64,000 nucleotides of DNA from Lycium barbarum (Eukaryota; Streptophyta; Magnoliopsida; Solanales; Solanaceae), in the NCBI RefSeq assembly GCF_019175385.1, contig NC_083341.1, positions 89,058,321 through 89,122,320 on the forward strand, given 5' to 3'. A model generated the notes under the pieces. The model saw only the letters and a program-made list of their open reading frames with translations, was not told the DNA's origin and did no database searches. Made by a program: the position numbers and the translations under genes. Positions 1-12,986 of this stretch are shown piece after piece (the stretch's first letter is position 1; each line of letters starts with the position of its first letter).

Positions 1-1567
1 AAAAAAAATCAAAATGCGAAGTGGATGTGGTGTCCCATTTTGGGTTAGCGGCGTCGCATTATGGTCGCATTGCGGCCAGCGTCCCAGACATGCTTCTGTA
101 AAACGAGCATAACTTTTTGCTCATAACTCCGTTTGAGCTCCAACTTATATCGTTAGAAATTTATTTCAAGGATATACAATCTTATTAAGGAAGTTTTCCC
201 AAACTCTCAACGTTTTTTCACGAAATTGGCTTAGAAGTCAGACCTACCGAAACTTAGACGAGTTTCAGAACTCTTACGAACTTCACTACTTGGTCTTGAT
301 CTTAAATCAACTATTTCCATCCAAACTCATATTGATAGAACAGATATAAGCTTAACACTCATTTAACACGTTCACACCTAATATGGATTTATGGAGTGTT
401 ACAATGAACTTATCAAAAACCCACATTGTGTCAAAATCCATAAATCAAATGTTTGAAAATCCAGATTGAAATTGGAAATTCGAGTTAGAAATAGTTTACC
501 CAAGCTTAAACTAGGAAATTCATGCAAACCAACCCATGATTAATTGAGAAAATTCAAAGTTCAACCTAAGTTTCATAACGCACTAAATCCCCAACCCAAA
601 TCATTTTTAGAAGTATGAAATCTTTAATTAATCAAAGACATGATCATAATAAGAAATTCACCCAAATGAAGATTCTTGGAAAAACCCCTAAAAAATTGCC
701 CTATAACGGGCTCCCTTACTCCCAAAATTTGTTTGGAAATAATGGGGTTCGAATTTGGGGGAGAAAGAAATAAAGGTTTCTGATTGAGCGTTTCCCGCTT
801 CTACGGACCATTCCTCATAGAAGTGGCCATGCATCTGCAGAGAAAAGGCTGTAAGAGCAACCTTTATATAAAGGGCAAGAAGGTGCAGAAACGGAGAAGG
901 ACCCGAAGATGCGGAAGCACACCTGCGCACAAACTTCGCCGAAGTGTCCCCTCCCCCTCCTTAAGAAATCTCACGTCTGTGGACTAACTTCCCCAGAAGC
1001 AGCGCTTCACGTGTGGTGACTTTGCCACAGAAGCAGTTTTACTAGGAACCAGAAAATAATAAGAACCTTAAAACTTCAACCCAACACCTGGAACTCATCC
1101 GACACCTCCCGGATACAAACAAAATATGCAAACAAATAATAAAATACGCTACGGACTCACTCACGCACTCAGATTTCCCAAACGTGGTCATCTTGACCTG
1201 GTGTTGACTCAAGTCAACTCCAGATCATTAAACTCAAACATTCTAACTAAGGACTCGAAACACAAACGTATGCCTAGGGAGCCGAACTAGCGAGTTGACT
1301 AAGTCATAAATGATGCTCCAGACCTAATGGGATCGACAAAACTCAAAAAAAGACACAAATACCCTTATGGTTGACTTTGGTCAAACCTTTTATATCTTTA
1401 AAACTTAGGAACTTCTAAATACACCAAAATGATTCTGAACCTACCTGATTGCCTCGAGAACTGTGCCACCCATCCCTGCAAGTTATAAACACTGATAAAG
1501 GACTACAATAAGGGTATTTCGGGTGAGATAATGTAAGAAGCCTAAAATAACCGAACGAGTCGTTACA
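1..1567 (-). mobile_element. Partial LTR, minus strand, runs off window
   Basis: Read on the minus strand, the sequence opens with TGTAACGACTCGTTCGG at 1567 and shows LTR-like composition down to the window edge. A TATA-like TTTATATAAAGG lies at about 863-875 and the words GAAGCGCTGCTTCTG are reiterated upstream of it (about 990-1040). This is a U3-like layout with the promoter near 870 and R/U5 towards position 1. No open frame of note. The other LTR end lies outside the window, so solo or paired status is unknown. Inference from LTR architecture. Confidence 0.55.
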
Positions 1568-2849
1568 AAAAAACAAGTTGAAAAACCACAAATTGAGCCC
1601 TCAAGTCATAGAGTTGAGCTGACGTAATAGTGACTGCCATTGCATGAGATCTCTATCGTGGAGGTGAATATACATTGCAAGTTTTCAACAGAGTATGTCA
1701 GTCTGATGTTTTCCCTTTTTAGATATGATATCATTCCTTTCTCTTTGAATTGTACAAACGATAAATCCAATGCTTGAAATTATCTTCAAGAGTTCTCTGT
1801 TTGAAACCAAAAGAGTAATTTTCTCTCCTACTCTCATGGTGTTGTCTGACATTAGCTAATGTGCACAGGTCTTTCACCCATGATGAGAGAACTTAAAACA
1901 TGACATGATAAAAGAAAAGGGGAATACTCTCCGATTTGAGGATTTAGTTGAGATTATCCAGTCATTCATGATTTCCCTAACATATTTTTATTCCTTTTTT
2001 AAGAAAGGAAATCACCATCACCATAATCGGTGTCCAAGAAAAGCTTCTACTCTCCGAAATAATGATGAAGATCTTTATGATTTTACATATTTTTCCAATT
2101 CATTGTATAACTTTGACATGTTACTTCTCTCATCTCCCTAGATCTAAGAACCAAGTCCTTAAAATGCAGATACTATTAGCTCTAAGTTAAATAAATTTTC
2201 AACTTGCATTAGACAAAGGATATAAGAGTGTAATGCATGTGATGTGTGAATTAGGCAAGTGTAACGAGTTTGGATTCAATGGTAAACTAAAATTTGATAT
2301 TTAAGTAGATAGTAACAAAATATTATTCACCAGATTTCAAATTATAGGTCACTCGTCTTAGGGAATTTCTTGAGTATTTTAAACAAGGAAACATAATTTC
2401 TCGTTTTGTATTTTTAGATGATTATGACAAATAAGAAGAGGCGGCAATGATATTCATTATATACTTTTTGTAATTTATTTGACATTTTATTGTTATACGT
2501 TATTTTTTTGTTTTATTAATGAAATATTTGAATTGCTTATTTTTCTTATTTTGCATTGTGGTATAGAAGGTATAGGTATGGTCAATCTTCAAGCACTATG
2601 TATTTGGGAGTTCTTCATATATTTGAAACTTTTGGTATTCAACTTATGTCCTCTTAAATGTTTATTTAAAAATAATACTTAGTAAAATCACTGAGTGCAT
2701 TAAATATCAATCTATTTCAAGATAAATTTAATATTTTATTATAGTTATCTAACTTATAGTTTGGTAATCTTCTAATTAATTTTCAATTTGGTAATCTTCT
2801 AATTAATTTTCACTTATTTTAGCATAAGAACATTAAGAAATTTCTAATT
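1568..2849. other. AT-rich stretch, no recognised gene
   Basis: About 1.3 kb of AT-rich DNA between two LTRs. A 78-codon open frame at 1905-2141 has gene-like composition in its first third (charged residues, then a His run), but I cannot match it to a family and it has no neighbours to support it. This is probably the older DNA into which the LTRs inserted. Confidence 0.4.
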
Positions 2850-3413
2850 TGTCACGACCCGACTCGGGGCCGCGACGAGCACCCGGTGCTAGCCCACCCG
2901 GGCACCCTCTTAGCTTACTCTTATGCTTACATCTAGGTGAGCCACATAATTATACATGTCTTTCCATACATTCGTCAACTAGTCCCATTTGGACAACAAC
3001 ACATTTATATCATCATAGGCATCTATGCCACATCCATGTACATGGGCCAAGTGGCCGACAAAATGATATACAAAACATAGGTCGACAAGGCCAAACACAT
3101 CTACCCACACACACACATGTCTATGAGCCTCTAAGAGTATAACATATCACATTAGCGGGACAGGACCCCGCTATGCCCATAATTATATACAAAAAAGAAT
3201 GAGTACCCAAAAGATATGGCTCTGAAGGAAATGGAGCTCTCTATGTAATCTCCGAATAGGCAGCTATGGATCAAGTCTGTCTCCCTGTCCACCTGCGGGC
3301 ATGACGCAGCGTCCACAACAAAAGGACGTCAGTACGAAGAATGTACTGAGTATGTAAAGCATGAGCAACATCAATAAATAAGCATCATGAACAACATATG
3401 AAATAGCATAGGA

Positions 3414-3429
3414 GGGGGGGGGGGGGGGG
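3414..3429. repeat. Poly-G run (16)
   Basis: Sixteen consecutive G inside the minus-strand solo LTR (C-run in LTR sense). Confidence 0.95.
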
Positions 3430-4797
3430 AGACAATAATATCATCGTCATAGCGCTTACCTGCCTTTCGTAGGACTTTCCATTTTTCATACATATTTGTA
3501 CACCTACGTCATCATCTGTATTCCATAATAGTACTCGTACCATACTAGTGCTCATATTCGTATACATGTCCTTATTCGTATTCTTATACATAGTCTTATC
3601 ACATTCATATTCATATTATATACATAGTCATTTCATATACATGGCATTTACATTGCATACCCGACCTAATAGGATCGGTGTTTCATACATACTTGGCCAA
3701 CCAAGGCTCAAGGTTACTCATACCTGGCCCTACCAAGGCTTCAGGGTTATCCGTACCATCTGCAGAGGTGTGCGCACGTTTCGTAATCGTATACATACCT
3801 TATATATATTCATATACATATATCCTACCCGGCGTTATAAGCTCGGGGTGTCATTATAGCCCTTCATGGGCACATTTAGGTATAATAGCCCGTAGGCACC
3901 TTTAGCATCATTATTATTATCATCGTCATCACTATCATCATCACTTTCGCTACATCTATATCTTATGCTTACTCGACATGTGGGGTGCGTAGTACAATCG
4001 TAGCACATATCGAGGATCGTGAGCTTATGAGCTCGGAGTGTCAATCGTTTGAATACAACATACTCATATAGAGGATTTAAGAGTTTGGCCAAGGAACCAT
4101 GCCTTATGAAAGAAGGGTTAGCCTTACATACATTTTCGTCGAACTATTCTACACTTGCACGTTTCCTTCCAATGCTAGCATCTATACCTTCATTAATATC
4201 ATAACAATTGCCATTAGTCATTCACATTATCCACATTATCTAGTTTCCTTAATTTGCCTCTAATTCACCCATATTCATGGTCATAACATCCAACTTCGTC
4301 CATTCGTCTAAAGTGTCTAGTTCATGATCTTAGTACCATTTATAATGCATTCATATCACAACACCACAACATTCATGATTCAATTCAAATTATTCCTCAA
4401 AATGTCACTATTCATCATTCATGACCTACTTGACCATATTTTCTACAATCCATGTATTTCAACTCTTCAATACCTTAAACATCATGTAAAAATCATGAAT
4501 CTTACCTTAGAAGTTGTAGGAACAAGCTTTGATTAATAATACTCCACCTTGAGCAAAACCCTAGTTTTTCTCCATTTGGATTTCTTGACCTAGATGATCT
4601 TTGATGATGTTCTTACTCTTGATTCACCTTATTTTATGTTGTTGATCCTTAAATATCCTTGAAAACTTGTATAATAAATGTAGAGAGAGGTTTTAGAGAG
4701 AAGTGGTGTAATGTTGTAATGCAATAAAATAAGTGTTGGTTCCCTTATTTAATGAATTGCAAAAATCTGTGCTGGGTGAACAGTGGTCGTCCATGGA

Positions 4798-5055
4798 GGT
4801 TTACGGTCCGTATTCCACTTTACGGACCGTCCCTCGTGGTCGTCTTTAACCATTTCCAGAACCAGAAACTTTGGCTGCATGCATGGTGATTTACGACCAT
4901 GGTTTACGGGCCGTAAATCACTTTACGGTCCGTCCTCCTGGTCGTATTTTACCATTTCTCAACTGGGCAGAAAGTCGAAGTCTTGCATGGTAATTTACGA
5001 CTGCCAGTTTACGGACCGCATACCAATTTACGGTCCGTATTTTGCACTTTACGAC
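4798..5055 (-). promoter_or_regulatory. Palindromic TTTACGGNCCGTAAA word cluster in U3
   Basis: At least six copies of TTTACGG(T/A/G)CCGT, several extended to a full palindrome (TTTACGGGCCGTAAA at 4903-4917). In LTR sense (minus) the cluster lies just upstream of a TATA-like TTAAATAA (4745-4752). The word is visible directly; a promoter role is inferred from position. Confidence 0.6.
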
Positions 5056-5310
5056 CACTGGGCAGATTTAAAATCTGCAACTTTTCATATCTCTTAGACT
5101 TCTCATTTTAATCACCCACGTCCACGCACATGCATTGCTCACCTTATATCTCATCTTAACTTAGCCAACTTCCTCATCTCACATCGGATACCTTCGAAAT
5201 CTCGCCTAAGGTCGTCAAACGTCGTTTCTTGCTCATGGACCTCATGCACTCATACTTATCACTAGTTCGTTCACTTACGCACCAACGAAATTTTTTTTTG
5301 AGGTGTAACA

Positions 5311-5688
5311 CAATTAAAGTTAAAATTTTAGATTAATAAATATTAATTCACATGGAAAGCTTGAATTTATATTGTTTAAATCCATTAAAACATATCTATT
5401 AAAGTTAAATTTCATACTTGTTTTCTGTTACTGTAAGTTGTAAATTTGATTTTGGCTATAACGTTTCAGATATGCCAGTGCCTAATTGGTGAATCTTCAA
5501 AGAAGATTCACATTATCTAACCATAATTGGTAACTTTATAAAGTGTGTTAAAATAGTTACTTCTTAAGCTTAAAATTATAGATTTCTTTAATTAATTTAT
5601 ATTCTAGAGTTTGGTAAGAAATTTATGGTGAAGATGTTCTTGATACATATTGTCACTACCCAATTTAATAAGCCGTGAAGGAACTAAC
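5311..5688. other. AT-rich spacer
   Basis: Nothing recognised. AT-rich host-like DNA between the solo LTR and the next LTR. Confidence 0.5.
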
Positions 5689-8600
5689 TGTTATATCCCG
5701 TGTTTTCACACGTTTGGAAAGACTTGAATTATATTGGATTTTTGAGATATAAGGTCAAATTTGATATTTTGTTGAACATAGGAGTTATGCATGAAAGAAT
5801 AGAATCATGGAAGTGTGGGACAAGGCTAAGGGCAATTTTGGAATTTTGGAAATTAGTGTCGGGAATTACAAAATATGATTCACAAGCTATTGGGCTCAAA
5901 AATTGAATTGAAATTGAGGCCCAAAATTAGGGACATGGCCGGCCAACATGGCCTTGGCCCAAGTCCAATTAATTAGTCATGTGCATGGTCATGTGACAAA
6001 TTAATATAAGATGCCTAAGTCTTCATTATATGCATTAGAACATTCAAGAAAGCTAAGCAAGAAAGAAGCAAAAATAAGAGCAAAAACAAAGAGGGTTTCG
6101 GGTTTGGCTAAGAAAATTAGCCATCAAAAATATTGCTCCAAAAATTTATTTCTTGTTGATTTCCTACTAAGTCAAGGTTCCTTTGTAACTTGGTATAGTT
6201 GTTTTGGAGTGGGGAGCATTAGAATCACCAAAGTGATCATATCTCCAAGTGAAGAAGACTTGAAGAAAAGGTAAGAATTTCTACCTTTTTATTGTGTTAT
6301 GAAGTTTTGATTGTGTTGTAGTATATAGAAATGTGTTGATTGTATGGAAAAATGGAAGTTTGCAAAGTGGTTTTGGAATAAGGCTTGTAGCCGTGGGTGT
6401 GTGTGGTGTTGTGTTGTGACAATGTGTTGAATTTATGTTACATTCTAGTTGTGATTGTGATGAAATGCATATGGGAATTGAAAGTTGGATGAATTTAGTT
6501 GATATGGAAAAATAAGCATATGGCCGTAGGGTGTGCTTGATTTGGGATAGAAATGAATTAAGTTGTTTAGTGTGTTAGAGTGTTGTTGTGATGTTTGTAA
6601 TGTAAATGAAGTTAGAATGATATAAGTTTGTATTGAATTGGAATGTAGAAACTTATGTCGTTTCAGTATGATTTTCCGACATTAAGGAAATAAAATTGTT
6701 TGGTTGTTAATTGTGATGATCATTGATGAATTTGGAAGTTGGAAACATGTTATGAAGTTGTATGCCAAAGATTTGGTGTTTTGCATAAGTTATGACTTTG
6801 ACGGAAAATTGTATATCATGTATATCGAGTGTATAACGTGAGGAAAACGATATGAAATGTTTCTAGAACTATATGGTGATGATTTTGATTGTTGATGAAT
6901 GTGAAATTATTGATATTAGTGAAAGTTTGGGTTAGAATGAAGGTTATGTCAACTTGTGAGAAAAATGACTAGTTGAAGGATATTTGTGTTTTTAATGTTC
7001 ATTGTTGATATTGATGTTGTCGTTTGGGTTGTTGTTGATGATTTATAGCCGAGTTGAATTCTCGGGGTGCCATATGTATAGGGGAAGTGCTGCCGAAATT
7101 TCGGTAGCCAAATATGCATTAAGTTGAAACTTGGGTATTCATAGCTTACAATTGGTAAACTTGACCAATTGCAGTTTTTTGACGAAACGGGAAGTGAGTT
7201 TGGAAAGGTGTAAGGAGCGTGAAAGGTATGTAAAGCAACCCCAATTCTTCCCTTGGCATGCCCTTAGTGTGTTAGGGTCGGATCCGGGCCTCGAAGGACC
7301 TCTTGGCCCTCGGAATCCGCAAGAGAAAATCTCAGTTTTTCCTTCAGTGGAATTGAACCACTTTAGTATGCTTTTCCGGAAAATTATGCAACTTTGCTCC
7401 AAATTACATGGAAAGTCATAGAATGTTTGTAGAACCTTTTTAAGTGATACTATAATCTTAGAGGGCACAGTTTGAGCCCGTCGCCTTATTTGTCCCGAGG
7501 CGGGCCCACTATTCCCGGTTTTGCCCTTAATGTGCTAAAGCTTCCTTTTTAAGCGATTTTTGAAAGAAATGTTTTGAATACCCTACTAATCGCATAACGA
7601 ATATTGTTTAAAATATGCTATTAAATCTTATAAATTATTTTGACACTCGGAATGACTTCAGGGAGGTTATATTTCTGTAATTTATTATGATACCCGAAAT
7701 GCATCTATTATGATTCCGTCCGACTTCATTGGATTTGTTTATCTTTGATATGCCTCTTCGAGTCTTTGAAAACAATTATGGTATTTTTAAATTGCATTAG
7801 TCTCTCACTACTCCATTCGTGGATGCCCCAATGTTTCCCACACTGAGCCCGAGCCAGGATATGTTGTCAAGCGTGATTCTCTGCATTGTTCGCCGCGCCC
7901 CGATGTGAGGGGGCAGGTATACGCGTACATGGTTCTGTGGAGTATGATGTTCCATGTCCGCCTATTCTGATATGATCTGTTATGGCCATTTTGATATGAC
8001 ATTTTATGATACGGGGCCACGCCCTTTGTTCTGATTCCTCTGTATTGTGGCACCAGCGTCGGGAGGGTGGCCACGTTCTGTCTGCTGAGTCCCGTGGCAG
8101 GGACCGGATATGATATGACATATGTTTCTGTACACATTCTGTCTGTTTTGGAAATATGCATTTGACACTCTGGATTTTGTACTTATTTTCTGAAATCATT
8201 ATGATTCGACTTCTGTGATTCCGCTTTATATATTCAGTACATATTTCGTACAAACCCCCTTTCTTTGGGGGCTGCGTTTTTATGCCGCGGAGGTACAGAC
8301 GACAGGTTCGCTGATCCACACGCTTAGGATCCCATTTCTGCTATTTTGGGGCGCTCTCTTCTTCAGAGCCCATCTTTTGGTACAGTCTGTCACTGCTATC
8401 TGGATATGTACATTGTTCTGGGTATGACGGGGCCCTGTCCCATCTTATGATTATGATATGTTCTGTAGAGGTCTGTGGATATATCTGTGTGGGTTCTGTA
8501 CATATGTTTGGGATACTTTGTTCTATGATGGCCTTATCGGCCTATGTGTGCCAAGTCTGCTTTTTATGCTAAATTCTGTAGCGTCCACTAATATTATTAT

Positions 8601-8694
8601 GATATTATTTTGTTAATATGCTAATTTGGGTATCGGGTACGTATAGGTGCCCAGCTAGGGCACTGGTCGCGACCCACGGGGTTGGGTCGTGACA
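5689..8694 (+). mobile_element. 5' LTR of gypsy element B
   Basis: Begins TGTTATATCCCGTG and ends GGTTGGGTCGTGACA, about 3.0 kb, followed four bases later by a tRNA-iMet primer-binding site. A GC word cluster (CATGGCCGGCC...CATGGCC, 5933-5960) precedes the TATA-like AATATAAG at about 6003. The matching 3' LTR is not in this window, so the element is incomplete or rearranged. Confidence 0.8.
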
Positions 8695-8698
8695 AAAG

Positions 8699-8710
8699 TG
8701 GTATCAGAGC
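8699..8710 (+). other. Primer-binding site (tRNA-iMet), element B
   Basis: TGGTATCAGAGC, complementary to the 3' end of plant initiator-Met tRNA, four bases after the LTR end. Confidence 0.9.
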
Positions 8711-8897
8711 GGTTCGTCCTCGGATTGTCCACAGACCGTGTCTAGTAGAGTCTTGTTTATCGGTGTGTTGTGCACCACACCTATAAACAGGAGGCTACAG
8801 GGCATTTAGGATACTACCCTTCTTTCTGTCTTAGATCGTGCGATAGAGCTGTGTTATCAGGATGACCCCTCCCTAACGAGTGGCTATAATTGCAGAT

Positions 8898-9425
8898 ATG
8901 CCTCCAAAAAAGGCAACAGCGGCCCAAAAGGCCAAGTCAGCAGCCTTGGGAGAGACTAGCCGGGTCCAGAGGATTACCAGGGCCCAGGCACATATTGCTC
9001 AGGAGACTTTGCCCCAGACAGAGGGTTCTTCTACACCGCCACTCGTGGAGGAGAAAGGGGCAGCCGTAGCTGCAGATCGGGGAGCGGCTCCACCGCCAGC
9101 TCCCGCAGTTCTAGTACCTGAGCCTCCAGCTCCACGGCCAGGCACTGAGGATCAGTCTATGAGGGAGGCAGTCCAGTTACTGACTAGAATTGTGGCAGGG
9201 CAGGTTCAGGGGCATGGACTGGGAGGTGACCGGGCAGTCAGGCGTGATAGTTCGAGAGCCCATGAGTTTTTGACTTGTAGTCCTCCAGAGTTCTTCGGGA
9301 CAAAGCCCGAGGAGGATCCTGAGGAGTTTATCAGGAAGATGCGGCGCACTCTAGATTTGATTAATGCTTCCGAGACAGAGTCAGTCGCGTTAGCTTCGTA
9401 CCGGTTATATGATGTGGCGGCCATT
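8898..9425 (+). pseudogene. gag: Truncated gypsy gag (element B)
   Basis: Starts at ATG 8898 (MPPKKATAAQ..., the same opening as the other gag copies in the window) about 190 bp after the primer site. It has a basic, Pro/Ala-rich N-terminus, then the start of the retrotransposon gag domain (PEFFGTKPEEDPEEFI, then LASYRLYDVA). In the other gag copies LASYRL(R)D is followed by VLWYNNWI; here the reading switches at about 9425 into unrelated LTR sequence, so the C-terminal capsid and CCHC knuckle are gone. The open frame runs on to 9476 only by chance. Confidence 0.8.
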
Positions 9426-11263
9426 TTAAGAGCAAGACCTCAAGCTGTCAAAAAGGGTTCCGCAGGCCCCACATAGAGAAGTCGGTGGAACCGACCCAAG
9501 GGGCTATAAATACCCCCATCAACCCGTTGTTTTCAGCATATTAACATACCAAACAGTCCTAGAAGTCTCTCAAAACTTCTCCCAAATATTATAGTCCGAT
9601 AAATCAAGAATTTAACAAGATTTCGCCAAACTAGTCCGTGAAAGGTGATTGTTCTTGCTTCTACTCAAGTGTGGCGTTGGAGAAAATTGATGTGGCTAAT
9701 TTTCTTCAAGTATAAGGTATTTTATTCATCTCATCTCTTGTGTTGAGTTTATTTGAAGGTCTAGCAAGCGTTAAAAATGAAAATAGTTATGGAGAAAGGG
9801 TCATAAAGTGTTGTGTTGAAGCTATTGTGTTTATGGGCTGTTTTGAACATGTTGTGGCCGTGTATATAAATGGTAGTGTGGCCGTGTGGTGGTGGTGTAA
9901 TATGGAAGAGAATGAGTCAATTTTATTTAGTATATTGGTTATTGTTGTAATGAAATCTATGGTGGAAAATGGAAGCTTAATAATTTTAGTTTAAGTGGTA
10001 ATTGTTGGAAACTTGTTTTAGAAGTTTATGTAAATTGAATATAATGTTCTTGCATGCATGGAAGGTAATGTTGTTAGTGTGGTGTTGTTAATATGATGTT
10101 GTTAGTGTGTAGTTCATGAGTTTGGAAGGAAAGGAAATGGGTTGTCAGTGGTTTCGTTAAATTTGGAAGGTGTTGGATGGAGTAGTATGTTAATTAAATC
10201 GTTTTGAAAGTTATGTGAATTGAATTGAATTGAATTGAATTGAATGTCAAAGTGTTGCTAGAATACTTGTTGGTATTGTTGTTGATAGTTTGGCCGGGTT
10301 GAATTCCCGGATTGTTGTTGATTAAAATTTGGTCGAGTTAGAATCTCGGGGATGGTGTATTTACCGGGGAGGTGCTGCCGAAATTTCGGCAGATCATAAG
10401 TGAATGAACTTGAAAGGTTAAGACAAGTATATGTCGATGACTCTAACGATAATGTCAATCTTCTTGCATGTAGACTAACAAGTTGGACGAACAAGCGTAG
10501 CTAGTAGACGCATTGCCACCTGGTCAGCTGGCGTTATATCATCCCGGACGCGGGATATATGGGCGAGCCGACGTATTTCGGCGCTATGTAGGTGAGCCGA
10601 CGTTGTTCGGCGCTATGATATGATATGATATGATATGATATGATATGATATGATATGATATGATATGACCAGATAATTATGCATGGCATCCGCCCTAAGG
10701 GGCACTCACATGTACAGGTTACTCCTTTATCTTATGATATGTACTATATTCCCATACAATTAATATTCGTATGTTCATCTTTTACTATGTTACCATTTAT
10801 GCCTTACATACTCAGTACATTGCTCGTACTGACCCCTCTTCTTCGGGGGCTACGTTTCATGCCGCGCAGGTACACCCAGATGAGCTAAAGCTAGTATAGA
10901 AGAAGTTCCAGCGAAGTTGGTAGACCCCACTTGTTCCTGGGAGTGCTGCCGAGTCAGAGCTTGTATGCTAGGATTTCTGGATTGATGTTAGAGACTTTGC
11001 AGACAGAGTCGTGGGTATCGGGAGTCAGTCTGTCAGCGACTCCATCAGCCGATGTGTCAGTTTGTATAATGATATATGTGTTACACAGTTACAGATTTTG
11101 TTTAATTTGAAAGCAACAAAAGAATATTTCAGTAAGCTTTATTATGTATACTTGATTTAGAGGTTCAAAAAAAAAAAAGTACGTAATAAGAGTCAGCGGG
11201 TTCGCTCGGCTCCGGATATGGGGTCGGGTGCCCATCACACCCTAGTAAGATTGGGGTGTGACA
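9426..11263 (+). mobile_element. 5'-truncated LTR (family J) within gypsy remains
   Basis: Ends GGGGTGTGACA at 11263 and abuts protease-coding sequence. A clear TATA box (CTATAAATA, about 9504-9512) follows a GTCGGTGGAACCGAC inverted word (9481-9495). The block GGCATCCGCCCTAAGGGGCA with the downstream CTTACATACTCAGTAC motif resembles the minus-strand LTR at 20052-22717, so they are probably one family. The U3 start is missing, and no clean target duplication is seen. Confidence 0.65.
10615..10667. repeat. (TGATA)n microsatellite
   Basis: About ten tandem TGATA units inside the LTR. Confidence 0.95.
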
Positions 11264-12735
11264 CGTATGTTACTCCTTTTGTTGCTAGTTAGATTGGGGT
11301 GAAACCCGAGTCGATTAAACCTTTTTAGGTGTCTACACCCGTTGGTGATCCAATGATAGTAAGATGAGTATATAGAGATTGTGTAGTTATAGTTTGTGAT
11401 CGTCATACTATGGCAGACTTTTTTGAGTTAGATATGATAGACTTTGATATTATTATGGGTATAGATTGGTTAGCCTCTTGTTATGCTAATGTTGATTGTA
11501 GAACGAAGATGGCTCGATTCTAGTTTCCAGGAGAGCCAGTTCTAGAGTGGAAGAGTAATACAGCACCTCCAAGAGGTAGGCTTATTTCCTATCTCAAGGC
11601 AAGAACGATGATTGCCAAGGGTTTATTTATCATTTAGTCCGGGTTCAGGATACAGAAGCAAAGTCATCGACTCTTTAGTATGTTCCAGTAGTTAATGAAT
11701 TTCGAGATGTATTCCTGGACAAGCTTCCAGGTAGCTGATATTTATTCCTCTTTATAGGATGGCGCATGCTGAGTTGAGAGAATTGAAGGAGCAGCTGAAG
11801 GACTTGCTTGAGAAAGGCTTTATCAAGCCCAAGACATCGTCGTGGGGAGCACCAGTGTTATTTTTAAGGAAGAAAGATGGCTCCTTTTGGATGTGCATTG
11901 ATTATAGACAACTGAATAAGGTGACAATAAAGAACAAGTACCCACTCCCGAGGATTGATAATTTATTTGATCGATTGCAGGGTAATAAATGGTTCTCGAA
12001 GATATATTTAAGATCAGGGTATAACTAGGTGAGAGTGAGAGACAAAGATATTCCAAAGACAGCTTTCAGAACCAGATATAGTCACTTTGAGTTTTGTGTA
12101 ATGTCGTTTGGGTTGGCTAATACACCGACGCTATTTATGGATTTAATGAATAGCGTATTCAGGCCCTTCCTAGATTTGTTCGTGATTGTGTTTATTGATG
12201 TTATTTTGGTATACTCTCGATCAGAGGTAGAGCATGCAGATCATTTAATTGTTGTTCTTAAAGTTCTCCAAGATCGGAAGCTATATGCAAAGTTCTCTAA
12301 ATGTGAGTTCTGTTGAGCTCCGTGACTTTACTGGGGCACATTATTTCAATTGACAGTATCTGGGTGGATAGAGTAGATTGAAGCCGTAAAGACTTAGCTG
12401 AGACCCATAACACCCAAGGAGGTTCGTAGTTTTCTGGGTTTGGCAGGTTATTACAGGAGATTTATAGAGGGTTTTTCTTCTATTTCTGCACCACTAATGG
12501 AGCTAAGTCAGAAATCAGCTAAGTTCCAGTGGACGGATGCTTGTGAGTGCAGTTTTCAGGAGTTGAAGAATAAATTGACTTCGGCCCAGTTCTGACACTT
12601 CCGGATGGATCAGAAGGCTATGTTATCTATTTTGTTTCTTCAGGTGTTAGGTTAGGTTGTGTGTTAATGCAGCACAGTAAGGTTATAGCTTACGCTTCAA
12701 GGCAGGTGAGAGAGCACGATTTTAAAGTTATATAA
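11264..12735 (+). pseudogene. pol: Decayed gypsy protease/RT/RNase H fragment
   Basis: Starts within the protease tail (YVTPF, then a stop, then IGVKPE) and runs through the protease-RT linker ([18 protein letters not shown]), the RT palm (KKDGS...[22 protein letters not shown]) and a damaged YxDD region: [10 protein letters not shown], where the family has [10 protein letters not shown], so one catalytic Asp is lost. It continues into the RNase H start (ASRQVREH), then is cut at about 12735 by LTR sequence. Many stops and frameshifts. It may be the distal part of element B, because it lies downstream in the same orientation, but the gag-protease joint is missing. Confidence 0.8.
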
Positions 12736-12825
12736 GTCATTAAACATGTTTGGATAAGATTACAAAGGTTAGATGCCAAACAAATCGGAAAGAATACGTT
12801 TCGTCGGAAAATAGCAAGAGGGCAA

Positions 12826-12986
12826 TTCCACGGTTGGTTTCACGGTCCGTGGAATATTCCACAGCTCTGAAAAGGAGGTAGAAACCACCGTGAATTGGTG
12901 GAAATGGGGAGGAGCCACTGGAACAATTTCACGGCCACTTTCACGACCCGTGAAATAATTCACGGTCCATGAAAGGAACCGTGAAA
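12826..12986 (+). promoter_or_regulatory. CACGGTCCGTG palindrome cluster, LTR G
   Basis: Reiterated TTTCACGG(T/A)CCGTGAAA-type words immediately upstream of TTATAAATT (13016-13023). Confidence 0.6.

Larger units (their letters stand above)
2850..5310 (-). mobile_element. Solo LTR (gypsy type), minus strand
   Basis: On the plus strand it starts TGTCACGACCCGACTCGG and ends GAGGTGTAACA, that is TG...CA with sense orientation on the minus strand (TGTTACACCTC...GTCGTGACA). There is no primer site or polypurine tract on either side, so it is a solo LTR left by recombination. Flanking 5-mers are TAATT (2845-2849) and CAATT (5311-5315), a target duplication with one mismatch. It contains a 16-G run, an array of TTTACGGNCCGTAAA words, and the conserved block near 3325-3360 found in other LTRs here (GGACGTCAGTACG...). 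Confidence 0.85.

Noticed and set aside
1905..2141. Possible small host gene
   Set aside because: No recognised family, no splice or promoter context; left as unassigned.
7131..7468. Overlapping open frames on both strands in LTR B
   Set aside because: Mid-LTR sequence, no domain; chance frames in a GC-richer patch.
8699..8710. tRNA-like match
   Set aside because: Only 12 bases complementary to the tRNA 3' end, next to an LTR: a primer-binding site, not a tRNA gene.
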